Source: Micromonospora mirobrigensis (GTDB taxonomy: Bacteria > Actinomycetota > Actinomycetes > Mycobacteriales > Micromonosporaceae). Taken from it: 64,000 nucleotides of DNA. Both the position numbers and the translations under genes were made by a program. Within the stretch, counting starts at the first letter, position 1; each line of letters opens with the position of its first letter. The stretch lies in NCBI RefSeq assembly GCF_900091555.1, contig NZ_FMCX01000002.1:124001-188000 (forward strand). The letters run 5' to 3'. The notes below the pieces were generated by a model. That model was not told the DNA's origin, did not search any database, and saw nothing but the letters and a program-made list of their open reading frames with translations. This document shows, piece by piece, positions 40,985 to 49,881 of this stretch.

Positions 40985-43900
40985 GCGGGGAGCACCACGG
41001 ACCGGGCGGCATGGCGGCCGAGGGGCACGACCACGCCCGGATCTACCAGGCCGGCCGGGACCTGCACGTCGGCCACGCCCCGGTCGCCCGTTCCGGCTAC
41101 CGGTACCAGGTCGAGCGGCTCGCCCCGACGGTGCTGCGGGACCGGGACGCGGAGCTCGCCGAGCTGGCCGCCTTCTGCACCGCCGCCGACGGCCCCCCGT
41201 ACGCCTGGTGGCGGGCCGGCCCGTGGGCCGGCAAGTCCGCGCTGCTGTCCTGGTTCGCGCTGCACCCGCCGCCCGGGGTACGCCTGGTGCCGTTCTTCGT
41301 CACCGCCCGGTTCGCCGGCAGCAGCGACCGGGGCGCGTTCCTCGACGTCCTGTCGGTGCAGCTCGCCGAGCTGCTCGGCGAGCCGGCGCCCACCGGGCTG
41401 CCGGAGGCGGTGCGCGAGGGCGCCCTGCTCGACCAGCTCGACCGGGCGGCGGCCCGGTGCGCCGAGCGGGGCGGGCGGCTGGTGCTGCTGGTCGACGGCC
41501 TGGACGAGGACCGCGGCGTCCGCGCCGGCCCGGACGCGCACAGCATCGCCGCGCTGCTGCCGGCGCGCCCGGCGCACGGCATGCGGGTGCTGGTCGCCGG
41601 GCGACCCAATCCGCCCATCCCCGGCGACGTGCCCGACCGGCACCCGCTGCGCGACCCCGCGGCGATCCGGGAGCTCGCGGCCTCCCCGCACGCCGAGGCG
41701 GTACGCCACGACGCCAACCGGGAGCTGCGCCGCCTGCTCGACGGCACCGACCTGCAACGCGACCTGCTCGGCCTGCTCACCGCCGCGGTCGGTGGGCTCG
41801 GCGGCGCGGACCTGGCCGAGCTGACCGGCGCCGACCAGTGGGAGGTGGAGGAGCACCTGCACACCGTTTCCGGTCGCACCTTCCTCACCCAGGCAAGCCG
41901 GTGGCGGCCCGAGGACGGGCCGCAGGTGTACGTGCTCGGCCACGAGGAACTCCAGCAGAGCGCCCGCCACTACCTGGGCCCGGTGCGGCTGGCCGGCTAC
42001 CGGGAACGGCTGCACGGCTGGGCGGAGGGCTATCGGCGGCGGGGCTGGCCGGAGAAAACGCCGGAGTATCTGCTCCGCGGGTGGTTCCGGCTGCTGCGGG
42101 CCACCGGCGACGTGGACCGGATGGTCGCCTGCGGCACCGACGCGGCCCGGCACGACCGGATGCTCGACCTGTCCGGCGGGGACGTGACGGCGCTGGAGGA
42201 GATCGCCGTCGCGCACGAGGCGCTGCTGACCCGCGACGAGCCGGATCTGGTGGCGATGGCCCGGCTTGCCGTGCACCGCGACCGGATGACCGACCGGAAC
42301 CGGCGGATCCCGGAGCACCTGCCCGGAGTGTGGGCGGCGCTGGGCCAGGTGGAACGAGCCGACGCCCTGCTGCGCTCCATCCTCGCGCCGCCGCGGCGCG
42401 CCATGGCGCTCGGCCACGTCATGACCGCGCTGGCCGCCCGCGGGTCGATCGACCGAGCCGAACAGCTCGCCCGGGACATCGCCGACGGCAGCCAGCTCGA
42501 CGAGATCCTCCTCGGCCTGGCGAGTGCGGCCGCCGAGCGGGGCGGTCTGGTGCACGCCGAACGGATCGTCGGCTCGATGTCGAACCCCGGTGCTGACGCC
42601 TGGCGGCGGCTGGCGAGGGCGACGTTGGTGGCCGGTGACCTGACAGGTGGCCGCCGGCTGGCAGGCCGGGCGCTGAGAGCGGCATCCGACCTGCCGTACG
42701 CGGGCTCCCGGGCGCACCAGGGGGCCACCCTGGTCCCCCTGCTGCTGCACTGCGGCTACTGGGCGGCCGGCGAGCGCGTCGCCGAGCGTCTCGACGCCGA
42801 GGCGCGCGTCGCCACCGACCGGGCGCAGCGGGGCGAGGTGGTGATCGCGCTCGCCGAGGCGCTCGCCAAGTTGGGCGCCGGGTCGTACACCCGGGACCGG
42901 CTCCCTGCCGTCGTGGACCGGGCCGTCGCCTCGGCCCCCTCCTGGCGGCTGCCGGCGTTGGCGGGCACACTCGCCGGCGGCGGCTGGTACGAGCTGGCCG
43001 AACGGGTCGTGGCCGCGTCGCAAACGCCTCGCGACCAGGTTCGCGTACTGGCCCGGATGGTCGAGGCGGCGCCGGTCTGGTCCGACGCCGCTGCCGAGCG
43101 GATCGATCGGATGCGGATGCTCACCGACACCCTGAGGGCCGGCGAGGACCGCTCTGCCGCGTTGCGCGACGTCGCCGACGCGGTGGCCGCCCACGGCGAC
43201 GAGTTCCGCGCCCTCAATCTGGCGCGGCTGCTGAGCCAACCGTCGGAGCGGATCGACCTGTGGTGCCGGCTGGGCCAGTCGTTGCAACGCGCCGGTCAGT
43301 CGCGGCGCGCCTACCTGGCGGCGGCCGCGGCGATCCGGCTGCTGCCGTTGGTCGACGACGCCGGTCAGCGGCGCGCCGCGGGTCGCGGGATGCTGCGGCT
43401 GCTCGTCGCGTGTGGCCGGCCCGAGGAGGCGACGACCCTGGCGTCGGCCGTGGAGGAATCCGACGAGCGGGCCGACGCCCTCGCGCTCGTCGCCGCGGAA
43501 CTGGCCCGGGCCGGCGACCCGGTGACCGCCGGCACGCTGGCCCGGCAGGCCGAGGCGGCGTACGCGGCGGCGGCCGGTGGTGACGGCGGCAGGTCGGCGG
43601 TGGTCGCCGGGGTGGTCGGCCTCGCCGCCGGGGAGTCCGTCGACCGCTCCCTGGCGGTGGTGGAGCTGGCGCCGAGCACCGAGGACCGCGCGTGGGCGCT
43701 GGTCGGGCTGGCGCGGTGGTGCGCGGCGACCGGCGGCCCGGAGCTCGCCGACACGCTGGCCCGGCGGGCCCGGCAGGCCGCCGGGCAGATCCGGGACCGA
43801 CGTGACCGGGGACTGCCGCTGACCGTCCTGCTGCCGCCTCCTCCGGCGCCGCCACCGGCCGTGAACTGGGATCCCTACCCAACCGCCCGTTCGGTGCACG

Positions 43901-44658
43901 ACCCCGACGCGGGCCCGCTGCTGCGCCGGCTTGAGGAGGACCCGGCCCCGCCCGGGCTGGTCGATCAGGCGGAGGCGGTGACCCGCGCGGTCAGCGACCC
44001 GGACGACCGGGACCAGGCGCTGGCGGTGCTGACCGGCCTGCTCGGCCGGGCCGGCGAAATGGACCGGGCGGAACGGCTGGCCGCGCAGATCGAGGACCGG
44101 CGGATACGGGCAGAGGCGCTGACCGCGCTGACCAGAGCCGCGACCGAGCGCGGCGCGACGGACCGGGCGCAGCGGCTGGCCGGCTCGATCGACGAGGGGC
44201 ACTCGATCGACGAGGAGTACCACGGAACGTGGGCGCTCACCGCGCTGGCCGAGACATTGGCACAGGCCGGCGCCCCGGACCGCGCCGAGGCCGTGATCCG
44301 CTCGATCTCGGCGGACGAGCGTGGCGACGCCGTGGGCCGGTTGGCCGAGGCGCTGGCCCGACACGGTCATCCGGGCCGGGCCGAGCAACTGGCCCGATCC
44401 ATACCCGAGCGCCACCGTCAGGCCAAGGCGCTGACCGCGGTGGCCGGGTGGGCGCCGCCGGCTCAGGCACGTCGCCTGCTCGCCGCCGCGCTGCACCTGG
44501 GCGGCTGGACCATCTCGTCCGAGGTGCTGGCCCGGGTGGAGCCGGCCGCCGGGCTGGCCGTCGCCGACGAGTACTTCGCCCTCACCGGGGCGTCGTGGTG
44601 GCGGGAGGCGCTGGCCGCGCAACCGGGCCCGGACACATCGGGCACCGCGGTCGGGTGA
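40981..44658 (+). CDS. STAND-type NTPase with TPR-like repeat sensor
   Basis: The product is 1225 aa from a GTG at 40981 that overlaps the preceding stop (GTGA). The N-terminus holds ARIYQAGRDLHV (about 19-30), echoing the end of the preceding protein. An NTPase module follows: Walker A AGPWAGKSALL (79-89), Walker B LVLLVDGLDED (167-177), and a sensor-like MRVLVAGRPNPP. The remaining two-thirds are helical repeats of about 35 residues (for example RAERLAAQIEDRRIRAEAL), of the TPR/HEAT type that STAND proteins use to sense ligands. STAND NTPases oligomerise on activation and many act in immunity. No separate effector domain is visible, so the small partner or an unrecognised part may be the effector. 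The 3' end overlaps the convergent gene by 77 bp. Confidence 0.85.
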   Translation: MSGEHHGPGGMAAEGHDHARIYQAGRDLHVGHAPVARSGYRYQVERLAPTVLRDRDAELAELAAFCTAADGPPYAWWRAGPWAGKSALLSWFALHPPPGVRLVPFFVTARFAGSSDRGAFLDVLSVQLAELLGEPAPTGLPEAVREGALLDQLDRAAARCAERGGRLVLLVDGLDEDRGVRAGPDAHSIAALLPARPAHGMRVLVAGRPNPPIPGDVPDRHPLRDPAAIRELAASPHAEAVRHDANRELRRLLDGTDLQRDLLGLLTAAVGGLGGADLAELTGADQWEVEEHLHTVSGRTFLTQASRWRPEDGPQVYVLGHEELQQSARHYLGPVRLAGYRERLHGWAEGYRRRGWPEKTPEYLLRGWFRLLRATGDVDRMVACGTDAARHDRMLDLSGGDVTALEEIAVAHEALLTRDEPDLVAMARLAVHRDRMTDRNRRIPEHLPGVWAALGQVERADALLRSILAPPRRAMALGHVMTALAARGSIDRAEQLARDIADGSQLDEILLGLASAAAERGGLVHAERIVGSMSNPGADAWRRLARATLVAGDLTGGRRLAGRALRAASDLPYAGSRAHQGATLVPLLLHCGYWAAGERVAERLDAEARVATDRAQRGEVVIALAEALAKLGAGSYTRDRLPAVVDRAVASAPSWRLPALAGTLAGGGWYELAERVVAASQTPRDQVRVLARMVEAAPVWSDAAAERIDRMRMLTDTLRAGEDRSAALRDVADAVAAHGDEFRALNLARLLSQPSERIDLWCRLGQSLQRAGQSRRAYLAAAAAIRLLPLVDDAGQRRAAGRGMLRLLVACGRPEEATTLASAVEESDERADALALVAAELARAGDPVTAGTLARQAEAAYAAAAGGDGGRSAVVAGVVGLAAGESVDRSLAVVELAPSTEDRAWALVGLARWCAATGGPELADTLARRARQAAGQIRDRRDRGLPLTVLLPPPPAPPPAVNWDPYPTARSVHDPDAGPLLRRLEEDPAPPGLVDQAEAVTRAVSDPDDRDQALAVLTGLLGRAGEMDRAERLAAQIEDRRIRAEALTALTRAATERGATDRAQRLAGSIDEGHSIDEEYHGTWALTALAETLAQAGAPDRAEAVIRSISADERGDAVGRLAEALARHGHPGRAEQLARSIPERHRQAKALTAVAGWAPPAQARRLLAAALHLGGWTISSEVLARVEPAAGLAVADEYFALTGASWWREALAAQPGPDTSGTAVG

Positions 44659-45622
44659 GCCGCTCGTAGCCGAGCACCGCCACCCCGAGCGCGACGCCCC
44701 AGGCGAGGAACACCAGCTCGGTGCCGGCCGCTGCCCAGCCACGACCCAGCTCCGCCCAGTCGGTCCGGCCGTCGGCCAGCGCCGTGCCCATCAGCCACAC
44801 GCCGATCAGCCCGTACGAGGTGAGCGCCACCGCCACCACCGCCGCCGGCCCGAGCACCAGCGGCCGGGGCACCGGTCGGCCGGCCCACGGCGTCCAGCGT
44901 GGAAACACCTGACCCCACCGGTGGGTCAGCCCGAGGGTGAGCAGCCCGCCGGCCGCCGGTGCCGCGGTCAACGCCGCTACCAGGGCCGGTGACAGGTCCC
45001 GTCGGGCCGCGTCGAGCACGGATGCCGGGATGCCCAGCGGCACGCCCCACCACCACAGCAGGTGCGGCAGGGTGAACCCGAGCAGCGGCAGCGCGGCGGC
45101 AGCGTACGCCCAGCCGCGCAGCGAGGCCGGGACCGGCCGCGGCCCGCGGGCGCCGGGATGGCCGCACCCGGGCCGGCGGGCGGCCACCGCGACCCGCGCG
45201 AAGAGCAGTCCCCCGGCGAGCATGGCCACCCGGTGCAGCACGTCCCGCCAGTCGGTGGGCCGCCCGGCCGCTCCCGCCGGCAGTTCGAAGAGCAGATGGC
45301 CCGGGAAGGAGAGCACCACCAGAGCGAGCGCCGCCGCGGCGGCGGACCCGGCGGTGACCCGACCGGGCCGCCGCGCCGCCGCCGCGGCGACGACCAGCAG
45401 CAGTACGCACAGGACGACCGCGCCCCAACCGGTCACCAGCGGCAGCGTCGTCACGTCGTCGGCGCCACAGCCGCTGGCCAGTTCCGCCCTCCCGGGTGAC
45501 CGGGTGCGGTCACACGCCGTCCAGCCCCAGCGTCCACCGGTGGCCCAGTAGAGCCGGACCAGCCCGTAGGCGGTGGCGAAGCCGAGCGCGGCGAGCGCCT
45601 GTCGTCGATGTCTCGTCAGCAT
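44582..45622 (-). CDS. Multi-span membrane protein of unknown function
   Basis: The product is 346 aa. There are about eight hydrophobic segments, including GWGAVVLCVLLLVVAAAAAR, AAAALALVVLSFPGHLLF, WAYAAAALPLLGFTLPHLLW, PLVLGPAAVVAVALTSYG and ELVFLAWGVALGVAVLGYER. An extracellular-looking loop between the first two holds two cysteines (TACDRT, SGCGAD). A WWWGVPLGIP motif follows the fourth segment. I do not recognise a transporter or enzyme family. Its last 25 codons are antisense to the end of the STAND gene, so the two convergent genes are tightly packed. Confidence 0.72.
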   Translation of the reverse strand: MLTRHRRQALAALGFATAYGLVRLYWATGGRWGWTACDRTRSPGRAELASGCGADDVTTLPLVTGWGAVVLCVLLLVVAAAAARRPGRVTAGSAAAAALALVVLSFPGHLLFELPAGAAGRPTDWRDVLHRVAMLAGGLLFARVAVAARRPGCGHPGARGPRPVPASLRGWAYAAAALPLLGFTLPHLLWWWGVPLGIPASVLDAARRDLSPALVAALTAAPAAGGLLTLGLTHRWGQVFPRWTPWAGRPVPRPLVLGPAAVVAVALTSYGLIGVWLMGTALADGRTDWAELGRGWAAAGTELVFLAWGVALGVAVLGYERLTRPRCPMCPGPVARPAPPATTTPR

Positions 45623-45766
45623 GCCTCCACGCTGCCCATGCTGGACGCGGCGAGGATGACCCGGCCGGGGGACCTGCCTCCCCGACCGGAGGGATCGCCC
45701 CGGGGCGACTTCGGCCCAGGGAATATCGGGTCGACACCGACCGGCGGCGATGTGGATCGTGGCGGC

Positions 45767-47026
45767 ATGACGAACACCTGGCCTCGCCCGTTCCGCTGGT
45801 TGTACGCCGCCGACCTCGCCACCGGCCTCGGCAACCAGGTCGGCATGATCGCCGTGCCGGTGCTGGCGGTGGAGGTGCTGCGCGCCGGTCCTGGCCAGGT
45901 GGGTCTGCTCGGCGCGCTGGCCTGGGTGGCGTTCCTGTTGATCGGGCTGCCTGCCGGGGTCTGGGTCGACCGGGCTCCCCGACGGACCGTGATCATCGTG
46001 GCGGACCTGGTCCGGGCCCTGCTCTACGCCTCGATCCCGGTGGCCTGGTGGGCCGGCTGGCTCGGCATCGGCCAGCTCTACGCGGTGGTGCTGCTCACCG
46101 GGGCGGCCACGGTCTTCGGGGACGTGGCGGCGCAGAGCCTGGTGCCGCAGCTGGTCGGCCGGGACCGGCTGGTGGCGGCGAACTCGTTGATCGTCTCCAC
46201 CTGGGGAGTGCTACAGGTCGGCGGGCGGGGCCTCGGCGGCGTCCTGGTGCAGCTGCTCACCGCGCCGGTGTCGCTGGCCGTGAACGCCGTCGCGCACCTG
46301 GTCTCGGCCGCCGCGCTGACCCGCATCCCGGTCCCTCCCGCACCGGCTGACGACGGCTCCCGCCCGCACTTCGGCCGGCAGCTCGGCGAGGGCGTACGGC
46401 ACGTGCTGGGCAGTCCGCTGCTGCGCCCGCTGGCCGTGTCGACCAGCGGCATCAACCTGTCGGTCAACCTGATCACCGTCCTGCTCCCGGTGGTGCTCCT
46501 GGGCGACCTGGGCCTCTCCCCCGGGATGCTCGGGCTCTTCCTGGCCGTCGGCGGGGTGGGGTCGGTGCTGGGCGCGGTGACGGCCCGTCGGCTCGCCGAC
46601 CGGATCGGGCCGGGCCGCTCGCTGTGGCTGCCGGGCCTGCTGGTGGCGCCGGCCGGGGCGCTGGTGGCGATGGTCGACACCGGGGCGGCGTTCTGGCTGG
46701 CGACGCTCGGCTGGCTGGCCATCGCCTGGCGGACCGGGATCGGCAACGTGATCGGGGTGAGCCTGCGCCAGACCTCCACCCCGGACGCCCTGCTCGGCCG
46801 GATGAACGCGACCTTCCGGTTCCTGCTCACCGGCGCCCTCGCCGTCGGCGCCGCGCTGGCCGGCCTGCTCGGCACGTACGTCAGCGTGCGGGCCACCCTG
46901 TGGATCGGCGCGATCGGCAACGCGCTGACCTGGCTGCCGATCCTGCTCTCGCCGCTGCGCAACTGGCGGCAGCCGGCCACGACTCCCCCGCAGCCGGTCG
47001 CGCAGCCCGGCGGCGCCCGTCGCTGA
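45767..47026 (+). CDS. MFS efflux transporter
   Basis: The product is 419 aa from the ATG at 45767 (MTNTWPRPFRWLYAADLATG); the ribosome site is weak. About twelve membrane segments. MFS motifs: AWVAFLLIGLPAGVWVDRAP with RRTVIIVADLVR (motif A, loop 2-3), GAVTARRLADRIGPGRSLWL (the equivalent loop 8-9) and SQSLVPQLVGRDRLVAANSL-like spacing. The pattern GxWxDRxPRR with a helix-5 LVPQLV stretch is that of MFS_3/EntS-like exporters, often linked to drug or siderophore efflux. No biosynthetic cluster is adjacent, so the substrate is unknown. Confidence 0.92.
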   Translation: MTNTWPRPFRWLYAADLATGLGNQVGMIAVPVLAVEVLRAGPGQVGLLGALAWVAFLLIGLPAGVWVDRAPRRTVIIVADLVRALLYASIPVAWWAGWLGIGQLYAVVLLTGAATVFGDVAAQSLVPQLVGRDRLVAANSLIVSTWGVLQVGGRGLGGVLVQLLTAPVSLAVNAVAHLVSAAALTRIPVPPAPADDGSRPHFGRQLGEGVRHVLGSPLLRPLAVSTSGINLSVNLITVLLPVVLLGDLGLSPGMLGLFLAVGGVGSVLGAVTARRLADRIGPGRSLWLPGLLVAPAGALVAMVDTGAAFWLATLGWLAIAWRTGIGNVIGVSLRQTSTPDALLGRMNATFRFLLTGALAVGAALAGLLGTYVSVRATLWIGAIGNALTWLPILLSPLRNWRQPATTPPQPVAQPGGARR

Positions 47027-47156
47027 GCACTGTTACTCCCGTGTTACGCCACGGCGAAGCTGCTGCCGTACGCCGGGCGGACCGTGGAGTCGGAGCCGAC
47101 GAGCGACCCGGAGTCGACCGGTCGCCGATGGCCCGACGACGGGAGGGAACCCGACC

Positions 47157-47714
47157 ATGAGGATCAGAAACGCACTGCTGGCGGCGGTGCTGCTGTTGGC
47201 CGCGCTGGTGGCCGGCGGCGCCGCCAGCGCCTCGGCGGCGACCGCGTACTGCGGGATCACCTGGGGTAGCGGGGCGAAGACGGCCGGCACGCTCAGCGGC
47301 AGCCCGCTGGTCGACGTCCGGGCCGGGCAGGACACCTGCTGGGACCGGGTGGTGTTCGAGTTCGCCGGCCCGGTGACCGGCTACTCGGTGGCCTACGGCG
47401 AGACGTACACCGAGGGGCAGGGGACGGCGATGTCGCCGTACACCGCCGGTGGCGCGCTGCTGAGCGTGTCGCTGCGCGCGCCCGCGTACGACGGGTCGCA
47501 GGTGGCGACCGTGCCGTACCGGGTGGGCGACCACGAGCTGAACGCTCTCGGGTACCGGACGCTGCGGGACGTGGTGTTCGGCGGCAGCTTCGAGGGTTAC
47601 ACCACCTTCGCGGTGGGCGTGCGGGCTAACCTGCCGTTCCGGGTGTTCGTCCTGGCCGGGCCGGGCACCCACAGCCGGATCGTGCTGGACGTCGCCCACC
47701 AGTGGCAGGCGTGA
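47157..47714 (+). CDS. Secreted AMIN-like domain protein
   Basis: The product is 185 aa from the ATG at 47157. A signal peptide ends ASASAATA. The mature protein has YCGITWGSGAKTAGTLSGSP, then DTCWDRVVFEFAGPVTGYSV, GGALLSVSLRAPAYDGS, DVVFGGSFEGYTTFAVGVRA and HSRIVLDVAHQW. The CxDRVVFEFxG and FEGxTTFxVGVR motifs are those of the actinobacterial AMIN-like domain family. Two cysteines probably pair. Related AMIN domains target enzymes to the cell wall, but these single-domain secreted proteins have no assigned role. A strong 17-bp hairpin follows. Confidence 0.8.
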   Translation: MRIRNALLAAVLLLAALVAGGAASASAATAYCGITWGSGAKTAGTLSGSPLVDVRAGQDTCWDRVVFEFAGPVTGYSVAYGETYTEGQGTAMSPYTAGGALLSVSLRAPAYDGSQVATVPYRVGDHELNALGYRTLRDVVFGGSFEGYTTFAVGVRANLPFRVFVLAGPGTHSRIVLDVAHQWQA

Positions 47715-47719
47715 TCCGC

Positions 47720-47757
47720 GCCGGTGCCGAGGGGCCGCCCGGCCCCTCGGCACCGGC
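47720..47757. terminator. Strong hairpin after the AMIN-like gene
   Basis: GCCGGTGCCGAGGGGCC (47720-47736) and its exact complement (47741-47757) form a 17-bp stem with a 4-nt loop, 5 bp after the stop codon. Confidence 0.8.
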
Positions 47758-47803
47758 CGTTCCGGCAGGTCCGCCCGGTCGCAACCGGCTCTACGCTGGG
47801 GTG

Positions 47804-48481
47804 GTGGAGGGCCGCGTGCTGGTCGTCGAGGACGATGCCTCCATCCGGGAGGTCACCGCCCTCGGTCTGCGCCGGGCCGGTTTCCGGGTCGGCACCGCCG
47901 CCGACGGACCGGCGGCGCTGGCCGCGTGGCGGGCCGGACCGGTCGACCTGATCGTGCTGGACGTCATGCTGCCCGGCCTCGACGGGTTGGCGGTCTGCCG
48001 GGAGATCCGGCGCACCAGCCAGGTGCCGATCCTGATGCTGACCGCCCGCACCGACACCATCGACGTGGTGGTGGGGCTGGAGTGCGGCGCCGACGACTAC
48101 CTCCGTAAACCGTTCGACCTGCCGGAGCTGGTGGCCCGGGTGCGGGCCGTGCTGCGCCGGGCCACCGTCGCGGCCGAGGAGGACAGCCTGCTGGTCGGGC
48201 GGCTGGAGGTGGACGCCGCCCGCTTCACCGCCCGCAAGGACGGCCAGGAACTGCCCCTGACCGCCACCGAGTTCCGGTTGCTGCTGGAGCTGGCCCGCCA
48301 CCCCGGTCGGGTGTTCACCCGCGAGGTGCTGCTGGACCGGGTGTGGCAGCACTCCCACCTGGGGGACACCCGGCTGGTGGACGTGGCGGTGCAGCGGCTG
48401 CGGGCCAAGGTCGAGGACGACCCCGCCCACCCTGTGCTGGTCCGCACGGTCCGCGGCGCCGGCTACAAGCTGTCCCCCTGA
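47804..48481 (+). CDS. OmpR/PhoB-family response regulator
   Basis: The product is 225 aa from the GTG at 47804 (another GTG lies one codon earlier). Receiver domain: RVLVVEDDASIRE (acidic pocket), LIVLDVMLPGLDG with phospho-acceptor Asp53, ILMLTARTD (Thr) and DYLRKPFDLPEL (Lys). The C-terminal winged helix follows: LPLTATEFRLLLELARHPGR, FTREVLLDRVWQHS and VDVAVQRLRAKVEDDP with VRTVRGAGYKL. It is phosphorylated by the histidine kinase encoded 11 bp downstream and binds DNA as a dimer. The operon with a GerMN lipoprotein parallels MtrA-MtrB-LpqB, which would suggest envelope control. Confidence 0.95.
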   Translation: MEGRVLVVEDDASIREVTALGLRRAGFRVGTAADGPAALAAWRAGPVDLIVLDVMLPGLDGLAVCREIRRTSQVPILMLTARTDTIDVVVGLECGADDYLRKPFDLPELVARVRAVLRRATVAAEEDSLLVGRLEVDAARFTARKDGQELPLTATEFRLLLELARHPGRVFTREVLLDRVWQHSHLGDTRLVDVAVQRLRAKVEDDPAHPVLVRTVRGAGYKLSP

Positions 48482-48492
48482 CGGGAGCGCCG

Positions 48493-49881
48493 ATGGCCAC
48501 CGCCGCCGTCTCCCCGGGCCGCCTGCGCCGCCGGCTGGTGGTGGCCTTCGTGCTGGTCGCCGGGGTGTCCGCCGGGGTGCTGGCCGTCGGGTCGTACCTG
48601 CTGCTGCGGCAGGCCCGCCTGGACGGCTCGGTGCAGCAGGCGGCCGCCGACACCCGCTACGAGCTGGTGCTGGCCGCGCAGTTCGTGCCGCTGACCGATG
48701 CCCACCGCGCCGACCTGCTGACCAGCTTCGCCGCCGGCGGCCGGCAGGTGCTGCTGCTCGACGGCGACGGCCCGGCCGCCGCCCCGGGACCCACGCCGGG
48801 CACGACGGTGCGGTCCGCGGTCGCTGCCGGCCAGCTCGGGTACGAACGCCGCCGCGACCACGGCCGGCAGTTGCTGCTGGTGGGTGGCCGGATCCCCGGC
48901 TCGACGGCGCAGCTCTACTCGGTCACCGTCGAGGACGGCATCCTGGCCGACCTGCGCCAGCTGCGCACCGCGCTCGGGGCGGGCTGGGCGGCGGCGGTGC
49001 TGCTCGCCGCGGCGGTCGGGCACACCCTGGCCCGGCGCACCCTGGAGCCCGTGGGCCGGGCCAGCCGGGCCGCCCGGGACGTCGCCGAGGGCCTGCTCGA
49101 CACCCGCCTGCCGGTACGCGGCCGCGACGAGTTCGCCGACTGGGCCGCGGCGTTCAACGAGATGGCGCAGGCGTTGCAGGCGAAGATCGAGGCGCTGTCC
49201 CGGGCGCAGGCGCGGGAGCGGCGGTTCACCGCCGACGTGGCGCACGAGCTGCGTACCCCGGTCACCGCCCTGGCGGTCGCGGCCTCGCTGCTGGACGAGC
49301 ACCTGGACGTGCTGCCCGACGACGCCCGCTCCGGCGCGCGGGTGCTGGTCGCCGACGTGGTGCGGTTGCGCCGGTTGGTCGAGGAGCTGATGGAGGTCTC
49401 CCGGCTGGACGCCGGCGGGGAGCCGGTACGGCCGCAGCCGGTGGACGTGCCCGCCCTGCTGCACGCGATCGTCGACGTCCGGGGCTGGTCGGACCGGGTG
49501 ACCGTGGTCGGCGCCGGCCGCCGGTTCGTGGCGCACACCGACCCCCGGCGGCTGGAGCGGGTGCTGGCGAACCTGGTCGGCAACGCCGTCGAGCACAGCA
49601 CCGGCGAGCGGCGGGCCACCGTGCGCCGTGCCGGCGAAACGCTGGTCGTCACGGTGACCGACCAGGGGCCGGGGATCCCCGCCGCGCACCTGCCGCACCT
49701 GTTCGACCGCTTCTACAAGGCCGACCCGGCCCGCAGCGGCCCGGGCAGCGGGCTGGGCCTGGCCATCGCCCGGGAGAACGCCCGACTGCTGGGGGCCCGG
49801 CTGACGGTGCGCAGCCAGGTCGGTGTCGGCACCGAGTTCCGGCTGGACCTTCCGGTCGACCCCGACGGGGGCGCCCGATGA
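48493..49881 (+). CDS. Membrane sensor histidine kinase
   Basis: The product is 462 aa from the ATG at 48493, with GGGAG upstream. Two membrane segments (about 15-38 and 160-178) bracket an extracellular sensor of about 120 residues. A HAMP domain follows (RRTLEPVGRASRAARDVAEG). H-box: RRFTADVAHELRTPVTAL with His251. N-box: RVLANLVGNAVEHS. G1: VTDQGPGIP. F: LFDRFYKAD. G2: GSGLGLAIARENA. All kinase motifs are complete. It is the cognate partner of the response regulator just upstream. The sensor domain has no recognisable ligand motif. The stop overlaps the start of the GerMN lipoprotein gene (ATGA). Confidence 0.95.
   Translation: MATAAVSPGRLRRRLVVAFVLVAGVSAGVLAVGSYLLLRQARLDGSVQQAAADTRYELVLAAQFVPLTDAHRADLLTSFAAGGRQVLLLDGDGPAAAPGPTPGTTVRSAVAAGQLGYERRRDHGRQLLLVGGRIPGSTAQLYSVTVEDGILADLRQLRTALGAGWAAAVLLAAAVGHTLARRTLEPVGRASRAARDVAEGLLDTRLPVRGRDEFADWAAAFNEMAQALQAKIEALSRAQARERRFTADVAHELRTPVTALAVAASLLDEHLDVLPDDARSGARVLVADVVRLRRLVEELMEVSRLDAGGEPVRPQPVDVPALLHAIVDVRGWSDRVTVVGAGRRFVAHTDPRRLERVLANLVGNAVEHSTGERRATVRRAGETLVVTVTDQGPGIPAAHLPHLFDRFYKADPARSGPGSGLGLAIARENARLLGARLTVRSQVGVGTEFRLDLPVDPDGGAR

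Noticed and set aside
40945..44742. 1265-codon minus-strand frame opposite the STAND gene
   Set aside because: It lacks recognisable motifs, while the opposite strand has Walker A/B and repeats.
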